A DNA stretch of 64,000 nt from JAZGGS01 sp963764825 (GTDB lineage Bacteria > Bacteroidota > Ignavibacteria > Ignavibacteriales > Ignavibacteriaceae), in NCBI GenBank assembly GCA_963764825.1, contig CAVXUA010000009.1, forward strand, positions 1 through 64,000. The letters run 5' to 3'. Of the stretch, positions 1 to 9,315 are shown in pieces. Each line of letters opens with the position of its first letter. Position 1 is the first letter of the stretch. The position numbers were made by a program, and so were the translations under genes. Under the pieces are notes generated by a model. That model was not told the DNA's origin, searched no databases, and saw only the letters and a program-made list of their open reading frames with translations.

Positions 1-299
1 TTACTGAACACTTTACTTAACACTACTTTAAGAACAAAAACGAGAAAAGCGCAAGAAATGGATTCAGGGAAGGTAAGTTCCCATAAGACCTCTCAGGCTT
101 TCTCAAGTAAATTTCATTATGTAGTCTTACCTTTTTGAATCCTATGCAATAATAAAATAAACTTGGTGACAAAGTCAAGATATGAAATAAAATTATGACC
201 ATCTCAAGTTGTCATTTTTTTTTTTGTACCCGCTACCTAACCATTATCATTACCCTGGGATTAACTTATAAAAATCGTTAATTGAGTAGGTTGTTTTTT

Positions 300-660
300 T
301 GCTTAGAATTGAAGTTAGAGGGCTGATTGAATGTTGACGAGATTTTTCAATCTGTTAAGGGTGATACACACCTTAAAACAAGGGAGTGGGTTGCAAGTGA
401 AAAGCCCGCATACAATCTCGAGCAAATTTTAAGAATGAATCAATTAGAAATTATCAAATCCTTGTTTCTTTGAGAGAAGGATATAATCGATTGAAACGTA
501 TAATTTTGATAAATTTTCCAATGATGAGTCACAATTTTGGTGTATTTGATTGATTTTTACATCAAATTGAAGATGGTATATAGTTTGTCTAATGATGGAG
601 TAAATCCAATTGATGCTAAGGCTACAGTTACATCAAAGGATATAATTGTAACTGTCTTAA
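300..660 (+). pseudogene. possible multiply frameshifted coding stretch upstream of the STAS gene
   Basis: No intact frame is present, but successive plus-strand frames read like one protein: a segment at about 330-470 ending in NLEQILRMNQLEIIKSLFL, then short pieces around 465-540, then one from about 560 to 660 containing YSLSNDGVNPIDAKATVT. The last piece stops just before the STAS start at 702, as in an operon. The minus-strand frame over 557-787 is antisense to the STAS start and I discount it. I do not recognise the family. The stretch could be non-coding; bases 1-300 show nothing I can name. Confidence 0.25.
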
Positions 661-701
661 ACTGAAATGGATTATTAACAAAGATATATGGGGTAACTAC
701 T

Positions 702-1113
702 ATGTCAGAAGATTTTGAACTATTAACTGTAAAAGGAGTGAGGATTGTTGTCGTAAATCTCACTCGTGCCACCATTAAACGAGGCAAAGATACTTAAGTC
801 GATTATAGAAGAACAAATAATCATTGGTATAAGGAAGTTATTTGTTGATATTAGCCAGTGTGAGTTTATTGACTCCTCTTTCATTGGGTCACTTGTAGTT
901 GCACAAAAGAGGATGAAAGAAAAAGGTGGAAAAATAATGTTAATTGATTCTGTGAAGCTGGATGAGAATTTATTCCACGTAACTAATACTATTAAGATGT
1001 TTGAAATTTATCGAACAAGAGAAGAAGCAATAGAGTACACTAGTGAAACAAAGCAGCTGAAACTAAGCCAAGCTTTGATTCAATGCTTATTGCTCATCCG
1101 TATCCGTCCATAA
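702..1113 (+). CDS. STAS-domain anti-sigma factor antagonist (frameshifted near 775)
   Basis: STAS-domain proteins of the SpoIIAA/RsbV type bind anti-sigma kinases and are switched by phosphorylation of a conserved Ser or Thr. Translation from ATG 702 gives MSEDFELLTVKGVRIVVVNL, a normal STAS first strand, but runs into a stop after about 30 residues. The frame that continues (GTG at 766) carries the core, with VDISQCEFIDSSFIGSLVVA matching the STAS phospho-loop D-S-S region and a C-terminal IYRTREEAI helix. An extra base near 775-782 explains the break. Reconstructed length is about 136 residues, slightly over the usual 100-115. A good hairpin terminator follows. The family call is firm, the partner is unknown. 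Confidence 0.75.
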
Positions 1114-1148
1114 TTAATGAGTAATTTTAATTTAATTTTAGTTTGTTA

Positions 1149-1183
1149 AACCCCTGCTTAATAATATAGGCGGGGGTTTTTAT
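1149..1183 (+). terminator. intrinsic terminator after the STAS gene
   Basis: Stem AACCCCTGC (1149-1157) pairs with GCGGGGGTT (1170-1178) through one G-T pair, followed by a T-rich tail. A nearly identical copy lies at 2413-2447. Confidence 0.8.
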
Positions 1184-1263
1184 TACTTGCCAATCGTTAA
1201 GTTTATTTTTCTTGCCTTCCGGTTAATATTTTCTTACGTTTAGAATAATAAAAAAGGGTAGTA

Positions 1264-2157
1264 ATGAGAAAGTATTATTTAATTATAATTATATTTCTTT
1301 CTCTCACTTCACAACTACTATCTCAGTCATCATTCTTGGATTTATATCCCTTACACATCGGCAACTTTTGGCAATATAAAATAACTGTCTATTCAGGATT
1401 CAATAATGAGGACACGACATATTATGTCAATAGAGAAGTAATAAAAGATACATTAGTTTCAAATGGACTTATTTATAAAAAAGTTTTTGACACAAGGTAT
1501 GGCTTTTTTAACCCATATAATTACCTAAGAGTTGATAGTTCTACAGGATGTGTTTATGAGTATAAATGGCATCTCAATGAAGAGTATTTAATAGATAGTC
1601 TGGGAATGATGGCTGGGGACACGATATTTAATGGCTACGGGCATATGCTTGAATGCACTTTGGTTGATACAATCGAGTTTTTTGGTGGAGACAGACTTAG
1701 AAAACATTTCTCTCTTCACGTCCATCCAGTTTTCTACAGAAACAAATATGCTGAAGGACTTGGCGAAATCTATCGTTATGATTACTTTGAAAACATCGTT
1801 GCAGTTGAAGTGATTAGCGAAATTACTTATGCTATGATAAATGGTGAGGAGTTTGGTCAATTGGTTTCTGTTCAAAAAAATACCAATGAGATTACTTCAT
1901 TTTATTTATCACAAAACTACCCGAACCCATTCAATCCAACAACGGAGGTAAGATATTCGATTCCCCAAACATCAAAAATAGTTATTAAAGTATTTGACAT
2001 TCTCGGCAATGAAATAGAAACATTAGTTAATGAAGAAAAACATATTGGCACTTATGAGTTAACTTGGAATGCCGAACAACTACCCAGTGGTATATATTTC
2101 TACAGACTTCAAGCTGGTTCTTTTGTTGAAACTAAGAAGATGGTGTTGATGAAGTAA
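1264..2157 (+). CDS. secreted protein with type IX C-terminal sorting domain
   Basis: A 297-residue exported protein. It begins with a signal peptide (MRKYYLIIIIFLSLTSQLLS) and ends in a sorting domain of about 85 residues: SQNYPNPFNPTTEVRYSIPQ near residue 218, then KVFDILGNEIETLVNE, then a final GIYFYRLQAG...KKMVLMK. That domain directs cargo through the type IX secretion system, after which it is normally removed. The middle part (residues 25-210) has no motif I recognise; it starts with LDLYPLHIGNFWQYK, a common opening in secreted Ignavibacteria proteins. The gene stands alone between terminators. Its function beyond export is unknown. Confidence 0.85.
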   Translation: MRKYYLIIIIFLSLTSQLLSQSSFLDLYPLHIGNFWQYKITVYSGFNNEDTTYYVNREVIKDTLVSNGLIYKKVFDTRYGFFNPYNYLRVDSSTGCVYEYKWHLNEEYLIDSLGMMAGDTIFNGYGHMLECTLVDTIEFFGGDRLRKHFSLHVHPVFYRNKYAEGLGEIYRYDYFENIVAVEVISEITYAMINGEEFGQLVSVQKNTNEITSFYLSQNYPNPFNPTTEVRYSIPQTSKIVIKVFDILGNEIETLVNEEKHIGTYELTWNAEQLPSGIYFYRLQAGSFVETKKMVLMK

Positions 2158-2203
2158 AGCACAATTAATTAACTATCTTTTAACAAAATAAGGAGAAAAT
2201 ATT

Positions 2204-2374
2204 ATGCCACACCAAGTTTCACCATACAGTTCCAAAACAGGAAAAGTATATCATATTTATGGGGTATGCACTGCAGGTAAATCTATTAAAAGGGGAAAGA
2301 AAGTAAAAGGAAAGAGTAATAAAAAACTATGTGGAGCCTGTAAAGATATAAGGGCTGGGAAAAGAACACGTTAG
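2204..2374 (+). CDS. 56-residue Lys-rich protein with three cysteines
   Basis: This short gene reads ATG at 2204 to TAG at 2372-2374, with a clear AAGGAGA ribosome site 8 bases upstream. The product is very basic (KSIKRGKKVKGKSNKK in the middle) and has Cys at position 22 plus a CGAC pair at 43-46, which could bind metal or nucleic acid. It has no signal peptide. It sits directly between the T9SS cargo gene and a strong terminator (2413), which together with the ribosome site argues that it is expressed. I do not recognise the family; a small zinc-ribbon-like nucleic-acid binder is a guess. Confidence 0.55.
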   Translation: MPHQVSPYSSKTGKVYHIYGVCTAGKSIKRGKKVKGKSNKKLCGACKDIRAGKRTR

Positions 2375-2412
2375 GAGTTAACCGAATAAGAGAATTTTAT
2401 TTCCGATTTGAC

Positions 2413-2447
2413 AACCCCTGCTTAATAACATAGGCGGGGGTTTTTTA
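2413..2447 (+). terminator. intrinsic terminator after the 56-residue gene
   Basis: Stem AACCCCTGC (2413-2421) with GCGGGGGTT (2434-2442) and a run of six T. It is the twin of the hairpin at 1149-1183, differing by a base in the loop. Confidence 0.8.
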
Positions 2448-2586
2448 TTAAAAAATATTCCAACCTATATCAAAGTACCCTCCCCATTAGTTCTTTCAGA
2501 AATCGTGAGTTGAGTAGGGGGTTTTCAGAAATAAAGGAAAGTTTAAGAGCCCTCCTTTACCAGTCTTCAAGAAATACTTCGTATGA

Positions 2587-3651
2587 TTATAATTTGGTAA
2601 ATGAAGCTAGAGCCTCGTTAACAATAATATTCATAAGATTATACCACAGCGTTCCTGCTTGTTGGTCATTCAATCCTGACCAATTTGTAGTAGCGACCAT
2701 AACAAGATTGATTTCTGGAACAACAAAAATAAATTGACCTCCGTGTCCGTTTGCATAAAAGAAATCATAATTATTAGCGTTTGCTCTCCACCAATAGTAT
2801 CCATAGCTACTGCCGTATGGTATAATATTATTTGTTGTTATTTGATATTGAGTAGATTCATTTAACCATCCGCTCGACACTATCTGTTCGTTCTCCCAAT
2901 TTCCGTTATTTAAAACCAATTTACCTATCCTCAGCATATCGTCAGGATATAAAAATAATCGAACTCCTCCGTAATTAAATCCACGATTATCCGTAGTCCA
3001 GTTTCTTTCACCAATTCCTAATGGAGTAAAAAGATACTGCTGGGCAAATTCATTTGCCGTCATATTAGTAGCCTGACTTAATACAACAGAGGTAAGGTGT
3101 GCAGCGCCATCACTATAATTGAACGATTCGCCAGGTGTTGAAACGAATGGTTTGTTTAATATATACAGCAACTTGTCAGGGGAGTAGTACCATTGCACGA
3201 ATTCTGATGGACCTGGAATCTCCGACCATTCTAAACCGCAAGACATTGTAAGGAGCTGCCTTATTGTTATTTGACCTTTAGCAGAGTCTAAGTCATTAAC
3301 TAATGGTCGGATATAACTATCAATCGATTCATCAACCGAAGTTATGAAACCTTTATCTATCGCAATTCCAATAAGGAGGGAAGTAACGCTCTTAGTAACT
3401 GACATAACATCATGATGTTCTGTCTCTGCTCCTGGTAAAAAGAACTCAGCTTTATAGAAGGAATCTTGGCAGGAAACTAACAAGCATTTAACTCTTCCTA
3501 AATTTCTTGCAGCGTCGAAGGCACTATTCAGTTTAACTTGGTCAATCTGAATTTGCTGATTTGGAATTGAAGAGATGGGTTCTTCAGAACAAGTGAGAAT
3601 AAGCGTAATTAAATAAAAGCTAAAAAGATACTTGAGTCTATACATATCCAA
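2587..3651 (-). CDS. serine hydrolase, beta-lactamase/class C family, lipoprotein-like
   Basis: A 354-residue serine hydrolase of the class C beta-lactamase/penicillin-binding fold; members cleave esters or amides, including 6-aminohexanoate dimers. The N-terminus is a hydrophobic signal ending in LILTCSEEP, a lipoprotein-like cut site, so it probably sits on a periplasmic membrane face. Catalytic motifs are present: SVTK with the nucleophile at about Ser84, a tyrosine motif in NYSDGAAH near residue 178 and a GHGGQ motif near the C-terminus in place of KTG. Substrate cannot be read from sequence. A second, broken member of the same superfamily lies at 4607-5730. Confidence 0.8.
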   Translation of the reverse strand: MDMYRLKYLFSFYLITLILTCSEEPISSIPNQQIQIDQVKLNSAFDAARNLGRVKCLLVSCQDSFYKAEFFLPGAETEHHDVMSVTKSVTSLLIGIAIDKGFITSVDESIDSYIRPLVNDLDSAKGQITIRQLLTMSCGLEWSEIPGPSEFVQWYYSPDKLLYILNKPFVSTPGESFNYSDGAAHLTSVVLSQATNMTANEFAQQYLFTPLGIGERNWTTDNRGFNYGGVRLFLYPDDMLRIGKLVLNNGNWENEQIVSSGWLNESTQYQITTNNIIPYGSSYGYYWWRANANNYDFFYANGHGGQFIFVVPEINLVMVATTNWSGLNDQQAGTLWYNLMNIIVNEALASFTKL

Positions 3652-3737
3652 AACCAGCTTAAAATATTAAACTTAGATTTCTTACCATATAAAACACAAA
3701 AAAATTGTCAAAAAAGCAAAACTGATTTTATTCCAAT

Positions 3738-3840
3738 TTAATTCAATACATTATCAGCATCCTTCAAACTCTTACTTTCCAAATGGGTATATATCTGTGT
3801 AGTAGAAAAATCAGAATGCCCTAATAATTCTTTAATGCAG
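3738..3840 (-). pseudogene. C-terminal remnant of a XerC/D-type tyrosine recombinase
   Basis: The minus strand encodes KELLGHSDFSTTQIYTHLES followed by a short tail and a stop at 3738-3740. LLGHSxxxTTQIYTH is the hallmark end of phage/integron-type tyrosine recombinases and contains the catalytic His region and the nucleophilic Tyr (IYTH). Only about 35 residues remain; upstream the frame is lost in a Ser-Cys-rich stretch. The recombinase body is missing, so this is a relic of a past integration event. Confidence 0.7.
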
Positions 3841-3901
3841 CAGCAGGAGCAGTTAGTTTCATCTTAGTTATTTAGCTTTTCTACCGCTTTTTTTAAATCC
3901 T

Positions 3902-4387
3902 CTACTCTTTAATGTTATTAAAAAGCTCTAATAAATCTTCGTTTTCTTTTACAGATTTATTAATGTAAAAAGTATTATTACCTATTACAGGAGTTACAAC
4001 TCTGAAAGATATATAATAGCCATTTTCAACTATAGATTTAAATACATTACGGTCTAAAAAGATTTTAAAAACTTGGTCATTAAAATCATCGGCTTCTGGT
4101 AGAGATGCTTCCAAATTTATACTTGTACTTCCATTATAATAAATTGGATTTTCTATTATCAAATTTTCTACAAAATCTATACTTCTTACCTCAATAAAAA
4201 AACTATCTGTTTGTTTATCATACGAAGCAACATAACTCATACTTAAAAATGAACCACCTGCTACTACACTCTCTGATAAAGTCTTATAATTTGTAATAAT
4301 ATGTAAATCACTTGTTTCAAATTTGTCTGATGAACAACCAATAAGGAGCAGGGGAAGAATAAATAAGAGCCAGCATAATTTTTTCAT
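3902..4387 (-). CDS. hypothetical lipoprotein
   Basis: A 161-residue protein with a lipoprotein signal (MKKLCWLLFILPLLLIGCSS), the lipobox LIGC placing the lipidated Cys at residue 18. The rest is a soluble beta-rich domain with no Cys and no motif I know. The gene stands alone between the integrase remnant and an AT-rich gap; no operon partner is evident. Likely anchored to the outer or inner membrane facing the periplasm. Function unknown. Confidence 0.6.
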   Translation of the reverse strand: MKKLCWLLFILPLLLIGCSSDKFETSDLHIITNYKTLSESVVAGGSFLSMSYVASYDKQTDSFFIEVRSIDFVENLIIENPIYYNGSTSINLEASLPEADDFNDQVFKIFLDRNVFKSIVENGYYISFRVVTPVIGNNTFYINKSVKENEDLLELFNNIKE

Positions 4388-4606
4388 TTATATGCCACAT
4401 AAATTGAATGAAATATTATTTAAACATATATCAATCAATTCAGCATATCAACTGCTGGTGTGAATTTTTTAGATGTGCTTTAAGGAGGGTTATTTTATTT
4501 TTTAATCAATCAAGTAATCACTAAAGTATAACTATATATAAAACAAATATTGGCATCTGAGTTGATGTCAGACGTATCGAATTTCATTTCATCAACACCA
4601 TCATCC

Positions 4607-5730
4607 TTAGAAAATAAGCGAATCCGGTAATTGAGCGTTTCCATAGACAAATGCATTTAAAAATTCTTGTGCAACAACTGAATGATTAACATCTTCATCA
4701 CTCCCTATACCTTGAGAGGCTGAACTTAATCTATCGGTGTTAGCTAAAATAACAAAGGACAGTTCTCTTTCTGGAATTTTCATTATAAGCGTGGAGATTG
4801 CGTCCCAGTACCCGTAATGCCAGATTATCTTTTCAGTTTCGTTATTATCCACGAACCAGCCCATACCATAGGGTAATTCACTTCCGCTATTCGAAATAGT
4901 TGGAGTGAACATTAATTCCTTTGATTCTGCAGTTAATAGTAAATCATTATCGAATGCAATTGAAAATTTAGACATATCTAGGACATTTGAAACCAATCCG
5001 GCAGATGAACCAAAATATGTAGGATAGAACATTGGGCTATTGACCATTCGGAGTATATCCTTGAGCCAGTTGTCCAAGAACCTGATTATTTTGTAAACAA
5101 TTATCGGGAGAGAAAGGATAAGGTGCTGTCAGATTCAAATTGAGAGGTAATATTATTTTTTCGTTTAATAATTCGCAAAAAGTTTTACCCGAAGCACCAG
5201 AAATTACTGCATCGAGATAAGCGTACCTATTTCCGCTATAATTATAATGTGAACCGGGAACTCCTTCGGATGTATGTGACAATAAATGTTTCACTCGTAT
5301 AACTTCTTGTGTACCTAATTCTATTCCGTAATCTGATATTGGAGTTTCAAGAGTTAGTTTGTTTTCTTCGATAAGCTGCATAATAATAGTTGCAGCAAAG
5401 GGTTTGGTGAGAGAAGCCAGGTGATATACTGTTTCGGGCGTTGCATTAATTCCTCTTTCTTTGTTTGAAAGTCCAAATCCTTTAGCCCAAACTATTTTTC
5501 TGTTTTTAGTTATTGCTGCAGAAAATCCGGGAATTTTTAAATCAGTTCTTATTCTTTCCAGAACACTTTCAAACTCTGTTAAGGATTGCGCCGGTGTTCC
5601 AACGCTTGTATAACCAAGCGGTTCATCCGAAGTTGCAACCGGAGGATCTTCATTACAACTTATAAATAACCAAACAGATAACTATTAGAAATAAATATTT
5701 TTTATCTTTCAGTTTTTCAACAATAGTCAT
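4607..5730 (-). CDS. serine hydrolase, beta-lactamase family (frameshifted twice)
   Basis: Reconstructed from three frames. The start is ATG at 5728-5730, giving MTIVEKLKDKKYLFLIVICL and a lipobox-like FISCNEDPP in the next frame, so it is probably a lipoprotein. The body then carries the class C motifs: SLTK in LASLTKPFAATI near residue 90, YNYSGN for the tyrosine motif, and WHYG toward the C-terminus. Breaks fall near 5680 (between signal and body) and near 5045-5075, where GYTPNGQ runs out and NSPMFYPTYFGSS continues in another frame. All catalytic motifs survive, which favours indel errors over decay. Substrate unknown. Confidence 0.7.
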
Positions 5731-5760
5731 TTTTTACTTACCAGTTATTTCAGTTAAATG

Positions 5761-6442
5761 CTATAGAGGAAACAATACTCCTGCCTTAATCTGAATACCT
5801 GTAGTTTTAATTTTCATATCATCATTCGGATCATCATTCACATCTGTAAGTCCTAAATTATACTGCCCTTCAACAAAAATATTTACCTGCCCTGCAGGAA
5901 CCAATACTCCAGCACCAAAGTTCAATATCAAATCAGTGCTTTTTGTTTCCACTATATCTTCCCTTTCCTCACTGGGAATTTCGTTGGTAACATCCACCCC
6001 GTTTATTGTAGCTTTATCTATCTCTATTTTTGCATCACCGAGTAAAAATGCTACAGAAGCACCCGCTAATAAATATGGTTTTACCGGTCCATCTCCAAAC
6101 GATGCTTTTACCAGCACGGGAATATCAAGGTAGTCTCCAGAAAGAGTCCCTTCTTGTTTCATAGTCATCCCTTGTTCTGTCAAGGATACATCAACTGTTG
6201 CACCCTTCTGAACATATGCCGGCTCGACTTGTAAACCGAATATCGGTGAAAAACTGTAAAACAATATACCGCCAAACATATATTCCTGCTCGCATACCAG
6301 TTGTAACACCCTCAGGTGCCGGATCCAGTGAAACATCCCCAAGATTGGTTCCAGCCTGCAGACCAAGTTGAACCTGGGCATTTAATGGTGAGATAAATAC
6401 TGTTAGAAAAACGACGAGAGATAATAAAAATAACTTTTTCAT
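5761..6442 (-). CDS. outer-membrane beta-barrel protein, PorT-like (frameshifted near 6280)
   Basis: The N-terminal frame starts at 6442 with signal peptide MKKLFLLSLVVFLTVFISPL ending NAQ, followed by LGLQAGTNLGD, the usual first strand of Bacteroidota barrels. After GMRAGI the frame shifts and continues with FGGILFYSFSPIFGLQVEPA, then alternating strands to the end KAGVLFPL with a C-terminal hydrophobic residue. Together about 225 residues, normal for a small PorT/OmpW-like barrel. The role could be structural or transport; nothing in the neighbourhood narrows it. Confidence 0.75.
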
Positions 6443-7048
6443 AACACCTCCAAAATGAATGGAATATATTTTAACTTAAACCTCAGGGGGAAATTATTAT
6501 GGTAAGAATATTCTGGAATGTTCGTGTCCGTTCCACAACCTCGCCCTGAAGGTAGTAGAGAATTATTACTAACATTTAAATTGAAGATAATATTTGATTA
6601 AATTCAATAAAAATAATATAAACGGTTAACTACACTGTTGATTCGGTAATAATCAATTTTAGAAAATTATTTTATCTCACTAGATAATAAACGAAATAAC
6701 AGAATCTCACAGACAAAAACACCCCCGATCACTGTTCTACATAGTTGAAAGTGTTACTTATTTTCATTAACATTGCATTGACGACTATAACATTGCCCAA
6801 TAATGTAAAGGTCGTTCGACGAGGGTCTAGCCTTCTCAAACTTTAGCCCGGTTAATCGTCCGATTTTCTGGGCTTTATTATTTGGTAATCTTATTAGGGG
6901 TAAAAAAATAAGTTTTTCATCATACATTTTTGTGTGTATTAACATAATTTGCTTTTTAGCAATAATATGACAATATTAGAATCTGTTAGATTTCCGAATT
7001 AACAAACCACTCTAACCCAATTATTTTTTTCATTCAAATGGAGATATT
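6443..7048. other. 606-base AT-rich intergenic region
   Basis: I see no convincing gene. A 63-codon minus-strand frame (6754-6945) covers the hairpin at 6845 and looks like chance. The region holds that hairpin and the upstream region of the gene at 7049, whose ribosome site is a weak GGAGAT. Confidence 0.5.
6845..6877 (+). terminator. terminator-like hairpin
   Basis: AGCCC (6845-6849) pairs with GGGCT (6870-6874), followed by TTATTATTT. The loop GTTAATCGTCCGATTTTC is shared almost exactly with the hairpin at 7531-7567, so the two are copies. Confidence 0.5.
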
Positions 7049-7483
7049 ATGTATCGAATTAGCAAAAATATGTCAATACTTGTTTTCTTTTTTCTTTTGG
7101 TATCCAGCACTTTAATGTTTGCACAAACTGCAGGAAATGTAGTTGTAATGAACAATGCTGAACTGTCATTATCAAACGAAGGTTCTATTGCAGAGTTTGA
7201 TTCTTTAACTCAATTGTATAACACTACTGTGTTGGATAGAAACGAACTAATATTAAGTTATATGGTTGTTCGTCATTGGTGGGGTAACAATAACAGAGAT
7301 TTTATTACAATATATGAGGTAAAAAGCTGGGAAGATGTTCTTGCAGCCAACGAGCGTAGCAATGAATTGTTTATGGAAGCCTGGTCAACAAAAGAAGTAA
7401 GGAAAGAATATAATGATGCTTACAACAAATATTTCACTGGAGAGCATTCAGACGAAATTTATCAAGAAGTGGGTTCAAATTAG
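7049..7483 (+). CDS. hypothetical secreted protein
   Basis: A 144-residue protein with a clear signal peptide (hydrophobic core VFFFLLVSSTLMFAQ, cut after Ala-Gln). The mature part is about 115 residues, acidic and helix-rich, with MVVRHWWGNNNRDFITIYEV followed by KSWEDVLAANERSNEL. That pattern resembles dimeric alpha/beta-barrel (NIPSNAP or ABM-like) folds, but this is only a resemblance. The gene stands alone and is closed by a strong terminator at 7531. Function unknown. Confidence 0.6.
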   Translation: MYRISKNMSILVFFFLLVSSTLMFAQTAGNVVVMNNAELSLSNEGSIAEFDSLTQLYNTTVLDRNELILSYMVVRHWWGNNNRDFITIYEVKSWEDVLAANERSNELFMEAWSTKEVRKEYNDAYNKYFTGEHSDEIYQEVGSN

Positions 7484-7530
7484 TAACCATCTGTTTTCTT
7501 AAGAGTAGTCAGTTTCTACTATAAAACTGT

Positions 7531-7567
7531 AGCCCTGTTAATCATCCGATTTTCAGGGCTTTTTTAT
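7531..7567 (+). terminator. intrinsic terminator
   Basis: Perfect 7-base stem AGCCCTG (7531-7537) with CAGGGCT (7554-7560), then TTTTTTATT. It closes the gene at 7049-7483. Confidence 0.8.
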
Positions 7568-7655
7568 TATTCACGATTACATGGTCCCGGATGCTCATCA
7601 CTACTTTTTCTTATATTTATAACAGCCAAAAAATTCATAATTAGAAATCAACAAA

Positions 7656-9185
7656 ATGGAAAATCAAAAAGCAATAAAGAATTCACTATTTAATAAATTT
7701 TTAAACTTTACCGAAAAAGCTGGTAACGCATTGCCTCACCCGGCAACACTTTTTGCCATCTTTGCAGTTTCGGTGTTAATTCTTTCGGGTCTTGCCGATT
7801 TTTTCGGCTGGCAGGCGATTCATCCGGGAACAAAAGAAATAATTGAACCGGTTAACCTGCTTACAGTAGAAGGATTGAGAAGAATTCTGCTGGAAATGGT
7901 TACAAATTTTACAAGCTTTGCCCCGCTTGGAATCGTACTCGTTGCCATGCTTGGGATAGGAATTGCAGAGAGCAGTGGGCTGATTGGTGCAGTTATTCGC
8001 TTATTGGTTTTATCTGCTCCAAAACATCTGCTAACTTTTATTATTGTTTTTGCTGGTGTTATATCAAACACGGCGAGCGATGTTGGCTACGTATTATTAA
8101 TTCCATTGGCGGGAATAATATTTTTATCTGTCGGACGCCATCCACTGGCGGGAATGGCTGCCGCATTTGCAGGGGTTTCAGGCGGCTTTAGTGCGAACTT
8201 ATTATTAGGAACAGTTGATCCACTGCTTGCAGGACTTTCTGAAGAAGCTGCCAGGATAATAGATGCTTCTTACACCGTTAATCCAACTGCCAACTATTAC
8301 TTTATGGTTGTTTCTACATTCATAATATCTACTGCAGGAACATGGGTAACTGAAAAAATTGTTGAACCAAGGCTTGGCAAGTATGAAGGAGATGTTCCGC
8401 AGGAAAAAATTGAAAAACTTTCTTCTGCTGAAAAAAAAGGACTGCTGTATAGTCTAATTATTTTGGTAGTTATTCTTATAATTACCCTGTTCGGAGTTAT
8501 TCCACAAGAAGGATTTTTGAGAGGGGAAGACGGTAGCATATTAAACTCTCCTTTAATTAAGGGGGTTGTGGCAATGCTGCTGATTGTAGCGGGATTAGGA
8601 GGAATTGCTTACGGAATTGGTTCCGGTAAATACAAAAATGACGGCGATGTTGTAACGGGAATGGGCAATGCTATGAAAACACTTGGTCTCTATCTTGTCC
8701 TTGTTTTCTTTGCCGCACAATTTGTTGCTTATTTTAAGTGGACAAACCTAGGGGTGATTTTTGCTGTACAGGGTGCAAATGTTTTATCCTCTTCAGGGCT
8801 TGGCGTTATACCGCTGATGATTTTATTTATAATATTATCCGCCGCAATAAACATGCTGATGGGAAGCGCTTCTGCCAAGTGGGCTTTAATGGCTCCAATT
8901 TTTATTCCTATGTTTATGCTTTTGGGTTACTCTCCGGAGCTCACACAGGTAGTTTATAGAATTGGCGATAGTATAACAAATATAATTTCCCCAATGATGA
9001 GTTTCTTTGCTCTTATTATTGCATTTTTCCAGAAGTATGAAAGCAAAACAGGGATAGGCACTATAATCGCGACAATGATTCCATATACATTTGTGTTCTT
9101 TTTCCTGTGGACGGCGTTGCTTGTTCTCTGGTTGTTACTTGGTTTACCTTTAGGACCGGGTGCAGGTTTGTATTATAGTTTTTAA
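7656..9185 (+). CDS. AbgT-family transporter
   Basis: A 509-residue polytopic inner-membrane protein of the AbgT family. Characterised members import p-aminobenzoyl-glutamate or export sulfonamides by proton exchange. Family marks include KAGNALPHPATLFAIFAV near residue 20, the VISNTASDVGYVLLIPLAG hairpin motif near residue 135, VNPTANYYFM near 210 and NMLMGSASAKWALMAPIFIP near 408. About ten or more hydrophobic segments are visible. The gene is intact and alone. Substrate is uncertain: peptides, folate breakdown products or drugs are all possible for this family. Confidence 0.88.
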   Translation: MENQKAIKNSLFNKFLNFTEKAGNALPHPATLFAIFAVSVLILSGLADFFGWQAIHPGTKEIIEPVNLLTVEGLRRILLEMVTNFTSFAPLGIVLVAMLGIGIAESSGLIGAVIRLLVLSAPKHLLTFIIVFAGVISNTASDVGYVLLIPLAGIIFLSVGRHPLAGMAAAFAGVSGGFSANLLLGTVDPLLAGLSEEAARIIDASYTVNPTANYYFMVVSTFIISTAGTWVTEKIVEPRLGKYEGDVPQEKIEKLSSAEKKGLLYSLIILVVILIITLFGVIPQEGFLRGEDGSILNSPLIKGVVAMLLIVAGLGGIAYGIGSGKYKNDGDVVTGMGNAMKTLGLYLVLVFFAAQFVAYFKWTNLGVIFAVQGANVLSSSGLGVIPLMILFIILSAAINMLMGSASAKWALMAPIFIPMFMLLGYSPELTQVVYRIGDSITNIISPMMSFFALIIAFFQKYESKTGIGTIIATMIPYTFVFFFLWTALLVLWLLLGLPLGPGAGLYYSF

Positions 9186-9315
9186 AGATATGCTGTAAAT
9201 AAGTCGGAATAAGTTGGGAGAATGGAGCCAACCAAGGGTAGCTTTGAAGCATGGGTGCAGTAGTATGTGGAAATTACTATGTTAATTAGCTAATAGATTT
9301 TAGAATATCAATTCC

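Noticed and set aside
557..787. 76-codon minus-strand frame
   Set aside because: It is antisense to the STAS start and the preceding stretch and has no family features or ribosome site.
6754..6945. 63-codon minus-strand frame
   Set aside because: It covers a terminator-like hairpin and its protein has no recognisable pattern.
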